64,000 nucleotides of DNA from Typha latifolia (taxonomy: Eukaryota; Streptophyta; Magnoliopsida; Poales; Typhaceae): NCBI GenBank assembly GCA_019914945.1, contig CM034111.1, forward strand, positions 7,130,001-7,194,000, read 5' to 3'. A program made the translations under genes and the position numbers. The notes beneath the pieces were generated by a model. The model searched no databases. It saw nothing but the letters and a program-made list of their open reading frames with translations, and had not been told where the DNA came from. Of the stretch, positions 45,600 to 58,978 are shown piece after piece (position 1 is the first letter of the stretch; every line of letters begins with the position of its first letter).

Positions 45600-46399
45600 T
45601 GATATGATTCAGACTTCACCGATTTTGTCTCGAGCATGGGTATACTTTAGGGGTGTCTTTGTCTCTTGTTTTAGAATTTAATTCTTAAAAAAAATAAGTT
45701 TTCTGTATGTCGCGTTCGAACGCGGGTAAAGTGTGTTCGAACGCACTTGTGAATGCCTACATCAGGTTCGCACATCCAGAGAGTGTGAAATATGTGGGTT
45801 CGAACGCGATTGGCAAAAATGTACTGTTTAGGGTTAATAATTGCAAATTTTGAATTATTTGGTTAGCCTCTAAAGGTGAGGATAACAACCGTGGAATTAT
45901 TATTGATGAATTGAGTTTTTGCCCTGCCTTCTTTGTCTTCTTCTCTCCTGTTCTCTCGTTCCCTGGTGACGCCGTTTCTAACCTCCCTCGACCGGCCAAT
46001 CACCCTAGTCCCTCAGGGGTGGCCCTCTCCTCCCCCTTCTTCTGATCTATCCATCACTTGCTCTAATCCTTCCACCACCATTTATTCACCGGTGCCACCC
46101 TATTAATGCCGATCCACCATCATTTACCATCATCTAGGATCTCGTGCCTCTATCCACGGATCCTAAAACAGACTACCCAATGTTCATCCACTAATCGGAC
46201 GATATCTTGAGATCCTGACATCCGATTTGCCTGAAACTTGATTTGTTAGAAATCTCTTTTCTAGGGCTATATATCAAAATCTCACGTTGATCCGACGATG
46301 GTATCTTTCAAGATATATTTCCAAAGTTTTGTGTCGATTTTGTCAAGATCTTGTAAATTAGAATAGATCGAGCATTGGCCAAAAGGGGAGATCGTATCA
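45600..46399 (+). repeat. G4 left LTR
   Basis: 800 bp, with a short palindrome array (45712-45815, CGTTCGAACGC variants) and GC-poor U5. It ends ATCGTATCA, 3 bp before the PBS. Confidence 0.9.
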
Positions 46400-46402
46400 A
46401 GC

Positions 46403-46414
46403 TGGTATTAGAGC
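46403..46414 (+). other. Primer-binding site of G4 (tRNA-iMet type), interrupted
   Basis: TGGTATTAGAGC. Its last five bases, AGAGC, are the target-site duplication of the inserted family A LTR and occur again at 49256-49260, followed by CACTATTCC, the continuation of the PBS region. Confidence 0.88.
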
Positions 46415-46735
46415 TATAACAACCCAACCTTAAAAAAAAAATCTTTGCTGGGCACGACGTGGCCGGCCTCGTGCCCATGCAGTAGCAGCATGGGGAGGGG
46501 GTGCCATGCACCCCCTTGCGTTGCTGCAGCCAATAGGCTACAGCCAGCTGATCGCGACGGGGCCCAGCACCGCCGCAGCCACGGCCAAGACCCCCCCACC
46601 GCCTTCCCTCTCTCTCTTTCTTTAAATCTCTCTCTCTATGTATCTCTCTTAGTCTCTCTCTCTCACTCCACTCTCTTCTCCTCGTTGCCGACGTCAGCCC
46701 GCCGCCACCTTCCCGAAGCCGCCGCCGCCGGTGAG

Positions 46736-46769
<34 letters not shown>

Positions 46770-49255
46770 CCGAGCTCGGGCTCGTCGGAGCCGAGCTGCT
46801 GGCTGGCCAGTAGCAGCCGGTGACCTCCCCGTTGGCCTGGGTCCGCAACCTCCTCCCACACCTTCTCTCTTTCTTCTCTTCCTCTTCTCCTCTTCTTCTT
46901 CTTCTTATTCTTCTTCTTCTTCTTCTTATTCTTTCTTTCTTTCTTTTTCTCCTTCTTCCTCAAACTCCTCCTCCTTCTTTCTGCGTAGTGCTGGGCTCAA
47001 CCCAGCACTGATGGTAGAGTTAATTTATTAATTAATTAATTATTTTATTTATGTTATTTATTTAGGTATTTTTCTTCTTAATTAATGCAAATAGAATATT
47101 TAGACATTAACTATTTTAATAATATTATATATTATTTAATATAATTTTATTAATGCTAATTTTTATAATTAATGATTAATTAGGTATAAATATAGGTAAT
47201 ACTTATATTTATTTATTTATTTATATATTTATTAGATAAATAGATAGATTTGTAAATTATAATTATTAGATTTATATTCTAATACATTCATCATATATAT
47301 ATTTTAAGTATTTCTATTAATTTTATGATTATTCTACAACAAATAAAATACTAAGCTTATTTAGTTATTTATTTATTATTTTATCGAGTAAAAACTACAT
47401 TGTCCCTAATTAATCAAGATAGTGTATGAATTATAAAATTAATTATAATTAGACCTTGTCTATACTTATAGTTATTTAGCCTTTTATTTTATTTTATAAT
47501 TATATATTTAGAAATACTCTCATATAAAAGGAAAGAGACCTCTTCTCCTTACGTTATAACTAACATTTTATGATAATAATATAATTATAGTATTTGAATC
47601 ATATCTATGATATAGACCTTGTTATGTAATAAAAAATAAAAAGAAGTGATTCTAAACTTAATAAACATTTATATTCTAATTGAATTAATTCTAATTAGAT
47701 AAACGGCTAACATCATATTACTTAAATATTTTCAGATCCCGAACCCCTTATTTGAGACCCCATGGACTTTGTTAGCGATGAGTGTCACTCGGTTAACTGA
47801 CGGACGTGAGAGATGTGTGGTTTGTGTCTTCTGATCAGACGGTGAGTAGTCTTATCCCCCTAGACGTTTTTCTCAAATTAAGTTATATTATATATTATGT
47901 ACATGCATGTTTTGGCCTCGAGCATGATTATAAGACTTTATCTAGAGATGATTACAGTCGAGCATATTTTTATCATACATAGAATTAGGCCAATCTTGGA
48001 TATGAGTATGATGATGATAAATAGAGATGATTAGAGATAATTGTACTGTTATGATTTTATATGAAGATGATCTTTTAGTATGAGTATGCATGTCCGAGGT
48101 CAATAGAGTCTGTGCGCACAGACAATCGGACACATGCCGTTCGTCAGGGCATATGTGGCGAGTTATCCTCACGAGGTTTTCTATTAACTATGTGAGTGCC
48201 CGGTCTGGATGGATGTTGATATCTTAGCGGGTGGCGGGGTATGATTATATTTGAGATACTCTTGCGGGTCGCGGAGTATGCTCTGAGCCTTCGGACATGA
48301 TGTTGAGACCGGGTACCGGGTATTGACTATGCATAGTGGTCTAGTATGATGATATTATACCGAGGTGTCGGTGATGATTGTGATGTTGAGAAATGCATAC
48401 GATTTCATTATCATTTGGTTACCTGATTATCAAATGATCAATATGCATCATATATGGTTGTATTTAATATCATAGCATGGTCATGGTCGGCATGCATCTT
48501 GTGTCATATTTGAGAGAGAGAGTTATGATGATGATATGACATGAAGATTTATTTATATATTGCCGAGGATTATATATTTTATCAGTTATGACATGACATG
48601 TTATCTATTTTTCATTTATGTATTATTGAGGAACATTCATATACTCATTCATGGCATGATGCTTTTTCTGATTCATATTATCCAACACATGATTCACTAA
48701 GCCTTTTTCTCATGACTCTCTTTATTTCCTTTTCTAACCCTCTCAAATATGTGGTACGTGATAGCGACTTGAGATATCTTGAGAAGATATTTTAGAACGA
48801 TGATGAGGTGAGCTATAGATGCGAGACATTATAGATGATAGTTTAACTAGATATTGAGTTGTACTGGTATTTGATATTTGTTCTCTTTTGTATTAGACGA
48901 TGATTTGGATATTACAGGTCGAATCATAGTGTACTCTTGTATTAGTTATTTTAGTTGTATCTTGATGGTTTATTGTGGCCTGTATGGGTCCTGCCAGATT
49001 ATGTAGTGGTTTAATTTATATTATTGTGGACTGCGATATTCATATGTTAACAGGTTTATTTGGTTAATAGTATGATTTATTTGGTGATGGATTATGTGAT
49101 CATGGATAGGTTAGCAGGTTTTATTTGATGATGCCATGATTATATGTGCACGGAGACTATCTTGTGCGTGACGGGCCCCACACGACCTGTCGCATGTGCA
49201 CGTGCCGTGTGGGCACGTGTGCATGCCCGTGCCCGTGCTGGGCGGGGGCGTTACA
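46415..49255 (+). mobile_element. Family A solo LTR, copy 5 (inside the G4 PBS)
   Basis: 2,841 bp, TATAACAACC (mutated TG) to GGGCGTTACA, with perfect duplication AGAGC (46410-46414 and 49256-49260). GC leader, CT tract at 46738-46767, hairpin 46987-47009, AT-rich block 47010-47720, and hairpin-like 'atactcttgcgggtcgcggagtatg' near 48265. No coding region. Confidence 0.92.
46987..47009 (+). other. Hairpin in family A copy 5
   Basis: AGTGCTGGG, loop CTCAA, CCCAGCACT: perfect 9-bp stem at the conserved position. Confidence 0.8.
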
Positions 49256-49286
49256 AGAGCCACTATTCCTCGGACACGCGCTTCCT

Positions 49287-52200
49287 ATGATGACAACTAG
49301 AGCCATGGCTGCACAGTGAGATGATGAAGAAGAGATTCTCCTAATAGAGGAGGGGGAAACAGTTGCGGGGACTTCCACCCGCGGAATCGACCGATCAAAT
49401 CGGAATATGAAAGAACCTAGTGTTCAAGCCGTGTTGGGGTCTCTTTCCGAACAAATGGCCATCAACAACCAGATGATGATGATGGAGATGATACGAGAAT
49501 TACGGGCGACAGTGGAAGCCATGGCGAGCAGGAATGCACCATCGACCTGACAATGCAAGTCCAGTCCCATGAACTCGTCGCCACAGGTTCAGAATTTGCA
49601 ACCATAAGAGCCGCTGCTGCCACCACCCTATGGGCAGAGACAAGCAAGGATGGTTCCACCAGGCCCAATTGCAGGTGAGCCCATTTGACGAGCGAACCAC
49701 TATGGAGATCACCTTGGAGATCAAGATCCGTGGGTGGGGCAATATGAATCGGAACCACGACGAGTTAATCAAAATCGAAGGAGGGATCATCAACCATTCA
49801 TGGTGCATCCTCCTCCGGTTAGACAAGGACTTGGACAACAACGACATCCATGGACAAATCATGTGTCTCGAATTCTTTAAGTTCAAAGGTAGCAATCCAA
49901 TCAATTAGTTGTATAGGGCAGAGCAATTCTTCGCATACCAGGGTACGACGGAAGAATATAAGGTGACGCTTGCGAGCTTCCACCTTGAAGATGCGGCGCT
50001 TCATTAGTTTTGAGCAGCCAATGCCAATGAGGCTATCAAAACTTGGGCTGACTTTTGCGCCGATATCACGCGGCGATTTGGAGCGTCGAGGTATGAAGAC
50101 TTCGATGCTCTCCTCTCAAAGACGGTGCAAAAGACCTTGGTTGGGGCATACCAAGAAGAATTTGAGAGGATAAGTAGCTGATGCCAACCCCCATGGACTG
50201 ATTAGTAACTTCGCAGCACCTTCATCTCCGGGCTGTGGAGAGACATACAAGCTGACGTGAGGGTTTTAAGGCCTAGAACCTTAAAGTAGGCCTTTGAAGA
50301 TGCGGTGCTCATGGAAGACAAACATCGAGCCATGAAGTTACATCTAAAATAGAACAGGACAAGCCAAGGAAGCCACAATCAAGCTCAACCAACCATAGCA
50401 GCAGGAAATGTTACCGGAGCACCAAGAACACTGTTGCAATGGCGCCTCCTCGAGCAACCTTGAAGCCATCCCAAGATGTAAAGTACGCACCTAGAGGTCC
50501 GGGACGAGCACTCACACCTACTCAAGTGGAGGAACGAAGAGCTAAAGGCCTATGCTTTTGTTGTGATGAGAAGTTTGTACCCGGACATCGCTGTGCTAAA
50601 CTGATGGGATCAGTGATGCTAATAGATGGATTGGACGATGTGGAGGAAGAGATTGCAGATGAAGATGAGGGTGTGGCTGGACTGCGAGGAGGAGTAGCTG
50701 AGGAGTGACTTATGGAGGACATGATGGCCGAGATCTCTCTCCACGCCTATTCCGGGACAGCAGTGCCAAAGACTTTGCAGGTGAATAGTGTAGTCAAGAA
50801 AACCATAGTGAGAATCTTGATCGACATCGGGTCCACCCACAACTTCATTGACAAGAGGCTCCTTAGGAAGATTGGGCTTGAGTCGGAATCTACGGAAGGG
50901 TTCGATGTGATGATTGCAGATGGCACCACATTGAGGGCAGATTTTATTTGTGGAGGTGTGGAATTGAAGGTGCAAGGCCAAACCTTCACATTGGATCTTT
51001 ATCCGTTGGCCTTGCGAGGTGCCGACATTGTCTTGGGACCCAATGGCTTTAAGCTTGGGACTCGTAACATTTCATTTTTCAAACCTCATACTAACATTTC
51101 GGAAGAATGGTCGAAGGGTGCTGGTGGATGGAAACCAACTGCGGCAAGGGCCGACGTTGCAACCACTTTTGGGCCTTCCTTGTGTAAGGGACCGAGCTCT
51201 ACTATTGCAAATGGCTATTGTTGAACCAGAACATCCACCACCAAGCGAAAATAGCCACTGACTTGCAAGAGCTGCTGTAGGAATTCAAGGATCTCTTCGA
51301 GGAACCCTGAGGACTGTCGCCGACCTATCGGCACGACCATCGCATATAGATCATTCCGGGGGTTGAACTAGCAAATGTTCGGCCCTATCGGTGCCCGCAT
51401 GTCCAGAAGGAAGAGATCAGCAAATTGGTGGTGGAAATTCTCAAGCAAGGGATTATTCAACCGAGTAGAAGTGCCTACTTATCGCCGGTGCTGCTGGTTC
51501 GGAAGAAAGACGGGGAGTTGGCGATTTTGCGTCGACTACCGAGCCTTGAATGCGATCACCATCAAAGACCAGTATCCAATACCAATGATCGAGGAGTTCT
51601 GGATGAACTTACAGGGTCGGCTTACCCCAGCAAATTTGACTTAAGAGTGTGGTATCATCAAATCCGCGTCGACCTGGAAGATGTGCACAAAACGACATTT
51701 TGAACTCACGATGGCCACTATGAGTTTCGAATCATGCCATTTGGGCTCACCAATGCACTGGCTACCTTCCAAGGGAAGATGAATGACCTTTTTTGCCCGC
51801 TCTTGTGTCGGTACATGCTCGTCTTCTTTAACGATATTCTAGTGTATAGCAGGAATTGGAGCAAGCACTTGCGGCATGTGCGTGAGGTGTTGAATATCTT
51901 GCCACAAAATTAGTTAAAAGTCAAGATGAGCAAATGCCTTTGGGGAGAACCACGAGTGGAGTACTTGGGACATATAATCTTAGCGAGGAGTGGAAGCCGA
52001 TCCAAGCAAGATCAAGAATATGGTGGACTAGCCGATTCCCACTAATCAGCGAGAATTGAAGGGATCCCTTGGGTTTATGTGGTACTACCAGCGATTCGTT
52101 GCCAACTACGGTAAGATTGCTGCCCCGCTGATCTCCTTACTCAGAAAAGGAGGGTTTCAATGGACGGGCAAGGCGACGAAGGCCTTCGAAGCATTAAAGA

Positions 52201-52740
52201 CAACTATGTCTACCGCACTGGTTCTAGCACTATCGGATTTCAGCAAGCCCCTTGTGGTGGAATGCGACGCTTCGGGTGAGGGCATTGGGGCAGTTTTGAT
52301 GTAAGAGGGCAAACCCGTGGCATATATGAGCAAGGCATTGTCAAACCGATCACAACAGCTATCCACCTATGACCGCGAAATGCTAGCAATTCTATATACC
52401 GTCACCAAATGGCAACCCTACTTGATTGGCCAACGATTTACTATACGCACAGACCAGCGTAGCTTACCCTACATCATGGAGCAATGTGTGCACACCCTAG
52501 CACAACAACGGTGGGTCACGAAACTCATTGGGTATGACTACGAACTAGTCTACAAAAAGGGGATCGAGAACCGAGAGGCTGATGCCCTTTCACGCCAACC
52601 GGACACAAGTGAGCTCGTCTCCTATTCAGCACCAATCCTTCCTCTATTTTCAGATATGTGGGGAACCAATGCAGAGGATCAAATTATGGAGCAGCTTGAG
52701 TCAGAGTTCAAAGATCGCTTCCCTAATTTCAAACCTTGAG
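49287..52740 (+). pseudogene. G4 gag-protease-RT-RNase H pseudogene
   Basis: Gag core lies at about 49870-50180 (YKVTLASFHLEDAALH, TWADFCADITRRFGASRYED, YQEEFERISS). The zinc knuckle CFCCDEKFVPGHRC is at 50553-50594. Protease is at 50712-51224 (SLHAYSGTAVPKTLQVN, ILIDIGSTHNFIDKRLL), where the usual D-S/T-G triad reads DIG. RT lies at about 51370-52000 (frameshifted; NDILVYSRN near 51830, where FDDIL has become FNDIL). RNase H is at about 52056-52610 (VECDASGEGIGAVLM, IRTDQRSLPYIMEQCVHTLA, IENREADALSRQ). The frame then goes straight to a C-terminal KDRFPNFKP and stop at 52739. Stops lie in gag, RT and RNase H. Mutated protease and RT catalytic positions plus the missing integrase make it non-autonomous and dead. 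Confidence 0.9.
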
Positions 52741-52766
52741 GACAAGGTTGCGGAAGCGTGGTGGAT

Positions 52767-53599
52767 TGATACGATTCAGACTTCACCAATGTTGTCTCGA
52801 GCATGAGTACACTTTAGGTGTGTCTTTGTCTATTGTTTTAGTGTTTAATTCTTAAAAAAATAAGTTTTCTATATGTTGCATTCGAACACGGGTGGAGTGC
52901 GTTCGAACGTGTTTGTGAATGCCTGCATCAGGTTCGCACATCCAGAGAGTGTGAAATGTACGTTCGAATGCTGCATTCGAATGCGCCTATGAACACCTGC
53001 ATCGCATTCGCAAACCCAGAGAAGTGCAAAATATGTGCGTTCGAACGCGATTAGGCGCGTTTGAACGAGGTCGGCGAAAATGTACTGTTTAGGGTTAATA
53101 ATTGCCGTTTTTGAATTATTTGGTTAGCCTCTAAAGATGTGGATGGCAACCATGGAATTATTATTGATGAATTGAGTTTATCACCCTAGTCCCTTAGGGC
53201 CTGCTCTCTCCTCCCTCTTCTTCCGATCTATCCATCACTTGCCCTAATCCTTCCATCACTCATAACCCTTCCACCACCATTTATTCACCGGTGCCACCCC
53301 ATTAACGCCGGTCCACCATCACCCACCATCATCTAGGATCTCGTGCCTCCATCCATGAACTCTAAGATAGACTACCCGACGTTCGTCCACTAATCAGACG
53401 ATATCTCGAGATCCCGACATCCGATTTGCCTGAATTAATTTGGTGGAAAGCTCTTTTTCGGGGCTACAACATATCAAAATCTTACATCAATCCGATAGCA
53501 ATATCTTTTAGGATCTACTTCCAAAGTTTCATGGCAGATCTTGTCCAAATCTACAAATTGGAATAGATCGAGCCTTGGCCAAAAGGGGAGATCGTATCA
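52767..53599 (+). repeat. G4 right LTR
   Basis: 833 bp, TGATACGATTCAGAC...GATCGTATCA. It has an extra repeat unit in the palindrome region (about 52880-53070) relative to the left LTR, and it lacks part of the 'cttctttgtcttcttctctcc' stretch present on the left. Confidence 0.9.
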
Positions 53600-54147
53600 T
53601 GGATGTGATTAAGGGATATAGACGAAAGGAACGAAGGATATTTGAAGTTAGGAGAAACCTTGCCAAAGGTAGAGGTGGAAAGATGGTGAAGAGGGAGGAG
53701 GGAGATTAAGGTAGATAGATGATGGAGAGGCAAGAAATCAATATTTCAATAGCATAATCAATTTGGTTGTCATCTACATATTTATAGAGGCTAGCCAACA
53801 AGTCATAAAACAATAAGTAACTCTAATTCTAGAGGATTTTTGTCGATCGCGTTCAAACGCTCTCAATTGCGTTCGAACGCACAAAAGACGTTCTCTGTAT
53901 GTACGACCGTGTTCGAACTCACAAAAGACGTTCTCTGTATGTACAATCGCGTTCGAACGCACAATCGCATTCGAACTCGCTCGACCGTGTTCGAACACGC
54001 ATTATGCATTATCTGTATTTGTGAACCTGATATAACCGTTCGCAAGGGCGTTCAAACGTGACCCCTCCTGAGTTCGAATACATGAATTTTATTTTAATGA
54101 AAATAAATAACTCGTGCAATAAGAAAAGATCCTAACTAAGTGTATTA

Positions 54148-57100
54148 GCCATCACATTTCCCCCACCTTGCCCTCAAGGTGAAAAGTCGGGGAAACGCTC
54201 CAAGATATCAATCTCCAATTCTTATGTCGCCTCATCGGATGGCTTGCTAAGTCACTCGACTAGAATCTCCATCTCCAATGTGGTACAACATCGTTGTCGG
54301 CGCCTAGCAAGTACACGAATTGACTCTACGATCTCTGTCTCCTCCCATCCGACAGCTCCAAACGATATGCAACCGGACCAACATGCTCCAATATCTGAAA
54401 TGGACAAAAGTAGCAATGTGCTAACTTTTGGTTACGCATCGGACGCAAGGTAACCTGTCAATATGGTTGTACTCTCACGAACACGCAACTGTCGATGTCG
54501 AACTCCTGCTCGCGATGGCTACAATCATAAACTTGCTTCATGCGGTTCTGAGCAAGTTTAAGATAGGCACGCAACCTCCTCAATTTGGCATCTTTATCCA
54601 TCAAGGCTAAGTCCACATCCGCACGATCTGCAGATGCCACTAGATTACAAGCGCGTAATGTTGGAGCCATGCGTCCATACACCGCCTTAAATGGAGTCAT
54701 GTCAATGTTGTTATGGTAGGTGGTGTTGTAAGATCACTCCGCCCATGGTAAGAACTCCAACCATCGTCTCGACATCTCTCCAACAAAACACCTCAAATAT
54801 TGCTCAATGCCTCGATTGACCACCTTAATTTGGCCGTCCGTCTAGGGATGGTGGGCCAAACTGAAGTTCAATCAAGTCACTTGTAATCTGAAAAACTCAA
54901 TCCAAAAGTCACTCACAAATACACGATCATGATCGGAGATAATCATGTGTGGCACGCCATGTAACCGAGCAACATCTCTAACAAAAATTTTAGCCACCGA
55001 CTTGGCTAAAAACGGATATGACAATGCCGAAAAGTGCGCATACTTGCTCAATCTGTCAACCACCACAAAGATAACGGAATAACCATATACCAGCAGAAGA
55101 CTCTCTATGAAATCCATAGAAATGTCTTCCCAAACACGGTCCGGTATAGGTAAAGGCTGAAGTAATCCGACCAGTTTCAATGTGGTTGCCTTAGCCCTCC
55201 TTTGACAAACTTCACAAGCACGGACAAAACTCCTCACATCCCATCTCAATCCTGGTCATGTACAACTCTAATATATCCTCCTATAAGTCCTCAAGACACC
55301 CTCATGACCAGCCTTTGAAGTTTGGTGGAAGTGCTCCAACAATTTCTGTCGCAATCCATCATTTGCGGGCACCCAAATGCATCCACGATCCAATAGCAAA
55401 CCGCCTCGGTTCTCTAACTCTAGATGAAGCTCCGGATCATCTATCACCTCCTGCAATAATCTCAAAACATATGGGTCAGATGTACATGCATACCTCAGCT
55501 CGTCAAGGAAAGGAAAAGTAGGAGAAGAATAGGCTACAAGATCGGTAGTATCGGGTTAGCGTGATAGTGCATCCGCCGCTCTATTTTCCGTCCTACTATA
55601 CACTAAAATGTCGTCAAAAAATACCAAGACATACCTTCGTAAAAGAGGCCGAAATATATCATTCATGAGGCCTTGAAAGGTAGCTGGAGTATTAGTGAGA
55701 CCAAAAGACATCACTTGGAACTCGTAATGCCCGTCCGGAGTTTGAAATGCAGTTTTATGCACATTCGTCGGGTGAACTCTAATTTGATGATACCTGGCCC
55801 TCAAGTCAAGCTTGCTGAATATGGTCGCCACTGCAAGCTCGTCCAGCAGCTTCTCTATAACTGGAATAAGATACCAGTCCTTGACGGTAATAGCATTTAC
55901 TGCCCAATAGTCAACACAAAAATGCCATGTCCCGTCTTTTTTTCGCGGCAATAGCATAGGGGATGAGTATTAGCTATGACTTGGTTGTATGAGGCCTTGC
56001 TCCCAACATCTCGGCTACTATCTTTGAGATAGCTTCTTTTTGCACATGTGGATATCGATATGGCCTCACGCCGGTGTAGCCCCGGGTACAATAGGACATC
56101 CTCCTTGCATTAGTACAGCTCCTATGCCAACTCCTGACGCATCACATTCTACTATAAACTCTTTGGTGAAGTCCGGTAGCACTAGAACGGGTGCCGTTGT
56201 CATTGCTGTTTTAAGTTTTTCAAAGGCTGGCTTCTTCCGTACATCTAAAAGAGTTCTTCTTCAACAAAGAAGTGAGAGGAGCAGCAATCTTGCCATATTC
56301 GGCGATAATATTCGGTTAGCCCCAAAAATCCTATCAATCCGGTAGTAGTAGTATGAATAGGCCAAGCGGTCATACATGCAACCTTTTGAAGATCTGCCTC
56401 TACAACATCCACTAAAATGATGTGGCCTAAATACTCCACTTGTGCTACTCCCTATAGGCACTTGGACTTTTTGATCTTCAATTAGTTTTGCTTCAACAAA
56501 TTTAGTACATCCTCCAAATGCCGCCAATGCTCCAATTCAGTCCTACTATACACTAAAATGTCGTCAAAATATACCAAGATATACCTTCGCAAGAGAGGCC
56601 GAAATATAACATTCATGAGGCCTTGAAAAATAGCTGGAGCATTGGTGAGACCAAAAGGCATCACCCAAAACTCGTAATGCCCGTCCGGAGTTCGAAACGC
56701 AGTTTTGTGCACATCCGCTGGCTGAACTCTAATTTGATGATACCAAAAGGCATCACCCAAGTTTGTTGAATATAGTCGCCCCTGCAAACTCGTTCAGCAA
56801 CTCCTTCATAACCAGAATAGGATACCGGTCATTTATGGTAATAGCAATTAGTGCCTGATAGTCAACACAAAAATGCCATGTCTTGTCTTTTTTTTGCAGC
56901 AATAGCACAGGGGATGAGTATGAGCTATGACTTGGTTGTATGAGGCTTTGCTCTAATACCATCTTTGAGATAACTTATTTTTGCCCATGTGGATACCAAT
57001 ATGGCCTCATATTCGCCGGTGCAGCCCCAGGTACAATCTCTATACGATGGTCCGCCGCTCTCCTTGGTGGCAACTCCTGTGGCTCCTCAAACATTTCAGA

Positions 57101-58882
57101 AAAGTTATCTAATAAATCAGACAATTCAATTGTAGTACGTGAACTCCTTTGAGGCTCATCTCTTGCTAGTCCTAACTAAAGAAGATAGGCCAAATCATAC
57201 GCACAAGGCAGCCCCACCATAGGCTGCATCGCAGGAATCGGCGAAGACCGAATGCCATCAAGCAGCACATCTTTGTTTCCTTATTTAAATTTCATCTACA
57301 TGCTCCGAAAATCAAATGTGACAGGTCCCAAACTCTGTAACCACTGAGTGCCAAGAACAATATCCGCTCCTCACAGCGCCAACGGATACAAGTCCACAAT
57401 GATGTCGTGTCCTTTCACCCGTATACCTACCCAGCGACACAACCTCTCCGCCTTAAGCTTTGTGCTGTCTCCAATAGCAACATCAAATCTCGTGGTCAGT
57501 TCGGCATCCAAACTCAATCTCCTCACTAACCTCTCGTCTAGAAAGTTGTGTGTACTCCCCGAATCGATGAGGATGTGTGTAGACGAGTCTGTCTACCCAT
57601 AACGTCCTTGGCGCGAAAGTACCCGAATATGCATGCATCGATATTTCAAGTTGGAAATATTCCTCCACGCCTTCCTCAAAGGCCTCCTTATGGACCTCCT
57701 CTTGACACTCCCCATCATCTGCAACCTCATCATCCTCCTTGAGACTGTCAATGAGCATCACATTCCCGATCGGTTTGGAACACCGATGACCGGGGGTGAA
57801 ACGTTCATCACATCGAAAGCAAAGGACCTTCGCTCTTCGCTCCTCCACCTGGGAAGGTGTGAGAGTTCGAATGGGGGGTCTTGTGCCTCCTCTAACATCA
57901 GAAGAAGGTCTCAAAGGTGGTCGTGGTCTAGTGCTCGCAGTTGCTATTTTTGAACCTGTAGAATTTTCAATCGGCATTCTAGGCGCAAATCGCCCATCTC
58001 GGTTGCCCCAACTTGTTTTTGCTGCCATCTTGAGAGCCTTATGTTTTTTTCCATCCTCACGGCCTTCTCAAAGGCCTCCTAAAGAGTGGTAGGACATAGA
58101 GTACGAACATTCGCCTGTATCTCATCTCGCAGCCCTAAAATAAATGTGCTCATTAATGTCGGTTCGGGCCAAGGTGGCTCACAACGACTACTAACACTTT
58201 CAAATTCTGCTTGGTACTCCAATACAGTCGTCCTCTAAACCATCTTGCATAATGTGGCAGCAAAATCTTTATATGTCGTTGTCCCAAATCTGCGTATAAT
58301 TGTCCAACAAAAATCAACCGAACTGATAAATCCTCCACCACGAATAACTAATTTATACCAATGCAATGTCATTCCTTGGCAGTGAAAGCTTGCCATCTGA
58401 ACTTTTGTGTCCTCTGCTGTCCCTTGACAATCAAAGTATTGTTCAACTTGAAACACCCAATCCGTTGGATCACCGCTTTGGAATTTTGTAAAGTTCAAGC
58501 ATGCGGTTCTCCCCCGAATAGCATTGTCGGGTTCGCGAAAGATCCTTAGTTCAGGTCTAAACCTTTATGCATGTTGATAAACTTCTCTAAATCCTCTAGC
58601 ACGTCCATCACCATCTCCAAAGGGATCAACCTCATCTTCAAAGTGTCAATCCTCATCGACAAAGCGCACCGGTGCCACACGCCTCTCGGGTTCCACCACC
58701 ACCGGTCTTGGGTTTTATAACAGAGGTGGGGGATGATGTGTAGACATAGGTAAGAGGGGATCATTAACACTCACATGACGCACCTAGAACTATGGGGGTA
58801 TCGGTTCGATGAGGTCCCACCGCTGGTCCTTCTTGAGGCTCTGATCATCGTCGAGGAGATGACGAACCCAATCGGTTCATGA
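54148..58882 (-). pseudogene. G5 gag-pol pseudogene with duplicated RT
   Basis: Minus-strand G1-family element. A polypurine tract (54169-54148) abuts the 3' LTR. Going 5' to 3': gag at about 58770-58150; zinc knuckle CFRCDERFTPGHRC near 57830-57790; protease at about 57660-57360 (SMHAYSGTFAPRTLWV); RT copy 1 at about 56960-56480 ([39 protein letters not shown]) continuing to RNase H start at about 56440-56110; then a second RT copy at about 56091-55575 ([34 protein letters not shown]) joined to the RNase H end ([10 protein letters not shown] at 55585-55556); integrase zinc region and core at about 55465-54872 (ISMDFIESLLL, VVDRLSKYAHFSAL, ISDHDRVF); C-terminus to about 54200. Both RT copies keep FDDIL. 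Many stops. The 5' end stops within gag near 58882. Confidence 0.88.
55575..56960 (-). repeat. Tandem partial duplication of RT in G5
   Basis: Two RT blocks of the same family lie in direct order. The junction is near 56090-56100, where 'ccccgggtacaat' (RT leader) meets 'aggacatcctccttgc' (RNase H). The copies differ by scattered substitutions, and copy 1 contains its own short duplication of 'gataccaaaaggcatcaccc'-like text near 56655 and 56740. Confidence 0.85.
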
Positions 58883-58978
58883 TAACTAGTGTTCGAACAC
58901 AAAAGTAAAAAAAATTATTTGTTCAGAAAAAACAAAAGAGACTTAGCTCAAGATAACTTGGTCCAATCCCAGTCAAAT
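58883..58978 (-). repeat. Chimeric junction segment shared with 45205-45295
   Basis: The 95-bp stretch 'aaaagtaaaaaaaattattt'...'cttagctcaagataact'...'gtccaatcccagtca' occurs here and at about 45205-45295. In both places it directly precedes the 3' end of a G1-family LTR. Here it interrupts G5 gag where a PBS would be expected. Confidence 0.8.

Larger units (their letters stand above)
45600..53599 (+). mobile_element. Ty3/gypsy element G4, complete ends, no integrase
   Basis: The left LTR 45600-46399 (800 bp) and right LTR 52767-53599 (833 bp) both start TGATAYGATTCAGAC and end GATCGTATCA. The flanks CGAAT and TGGAT are a diverged 5-bp duplication (3 of 5 bases match; the undisturbed site at 59277 reads TGGAT). 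The PBS TGGTATTAGAGC is at 46403-46414. A family A LTR is inserted at 46415-49255. Coding order is gag, zinc knuckle, protease, RT, RNase H, and then directly the polyprotein C-terminus: no integrase core is present between 52610 and 52740. Confidence 0.92.
45296..54147 (-). repeat. G5 3' LTR, split by element G4 (45296-45599 and 53600-54147)
   Basis: Minus-strand G1-family LTR. Its 3' end is the TGATGG at 45296, and its 5' end is '...ctaactaagtgtatta' at 54147 (TG changed to TA). Joining 45599 to 53600 restores the 'ggatggtggatgtgattaag' continuity seen intact at 59272-59291. A palindrome array lies at 53845-54080. Confidence 0.85.
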
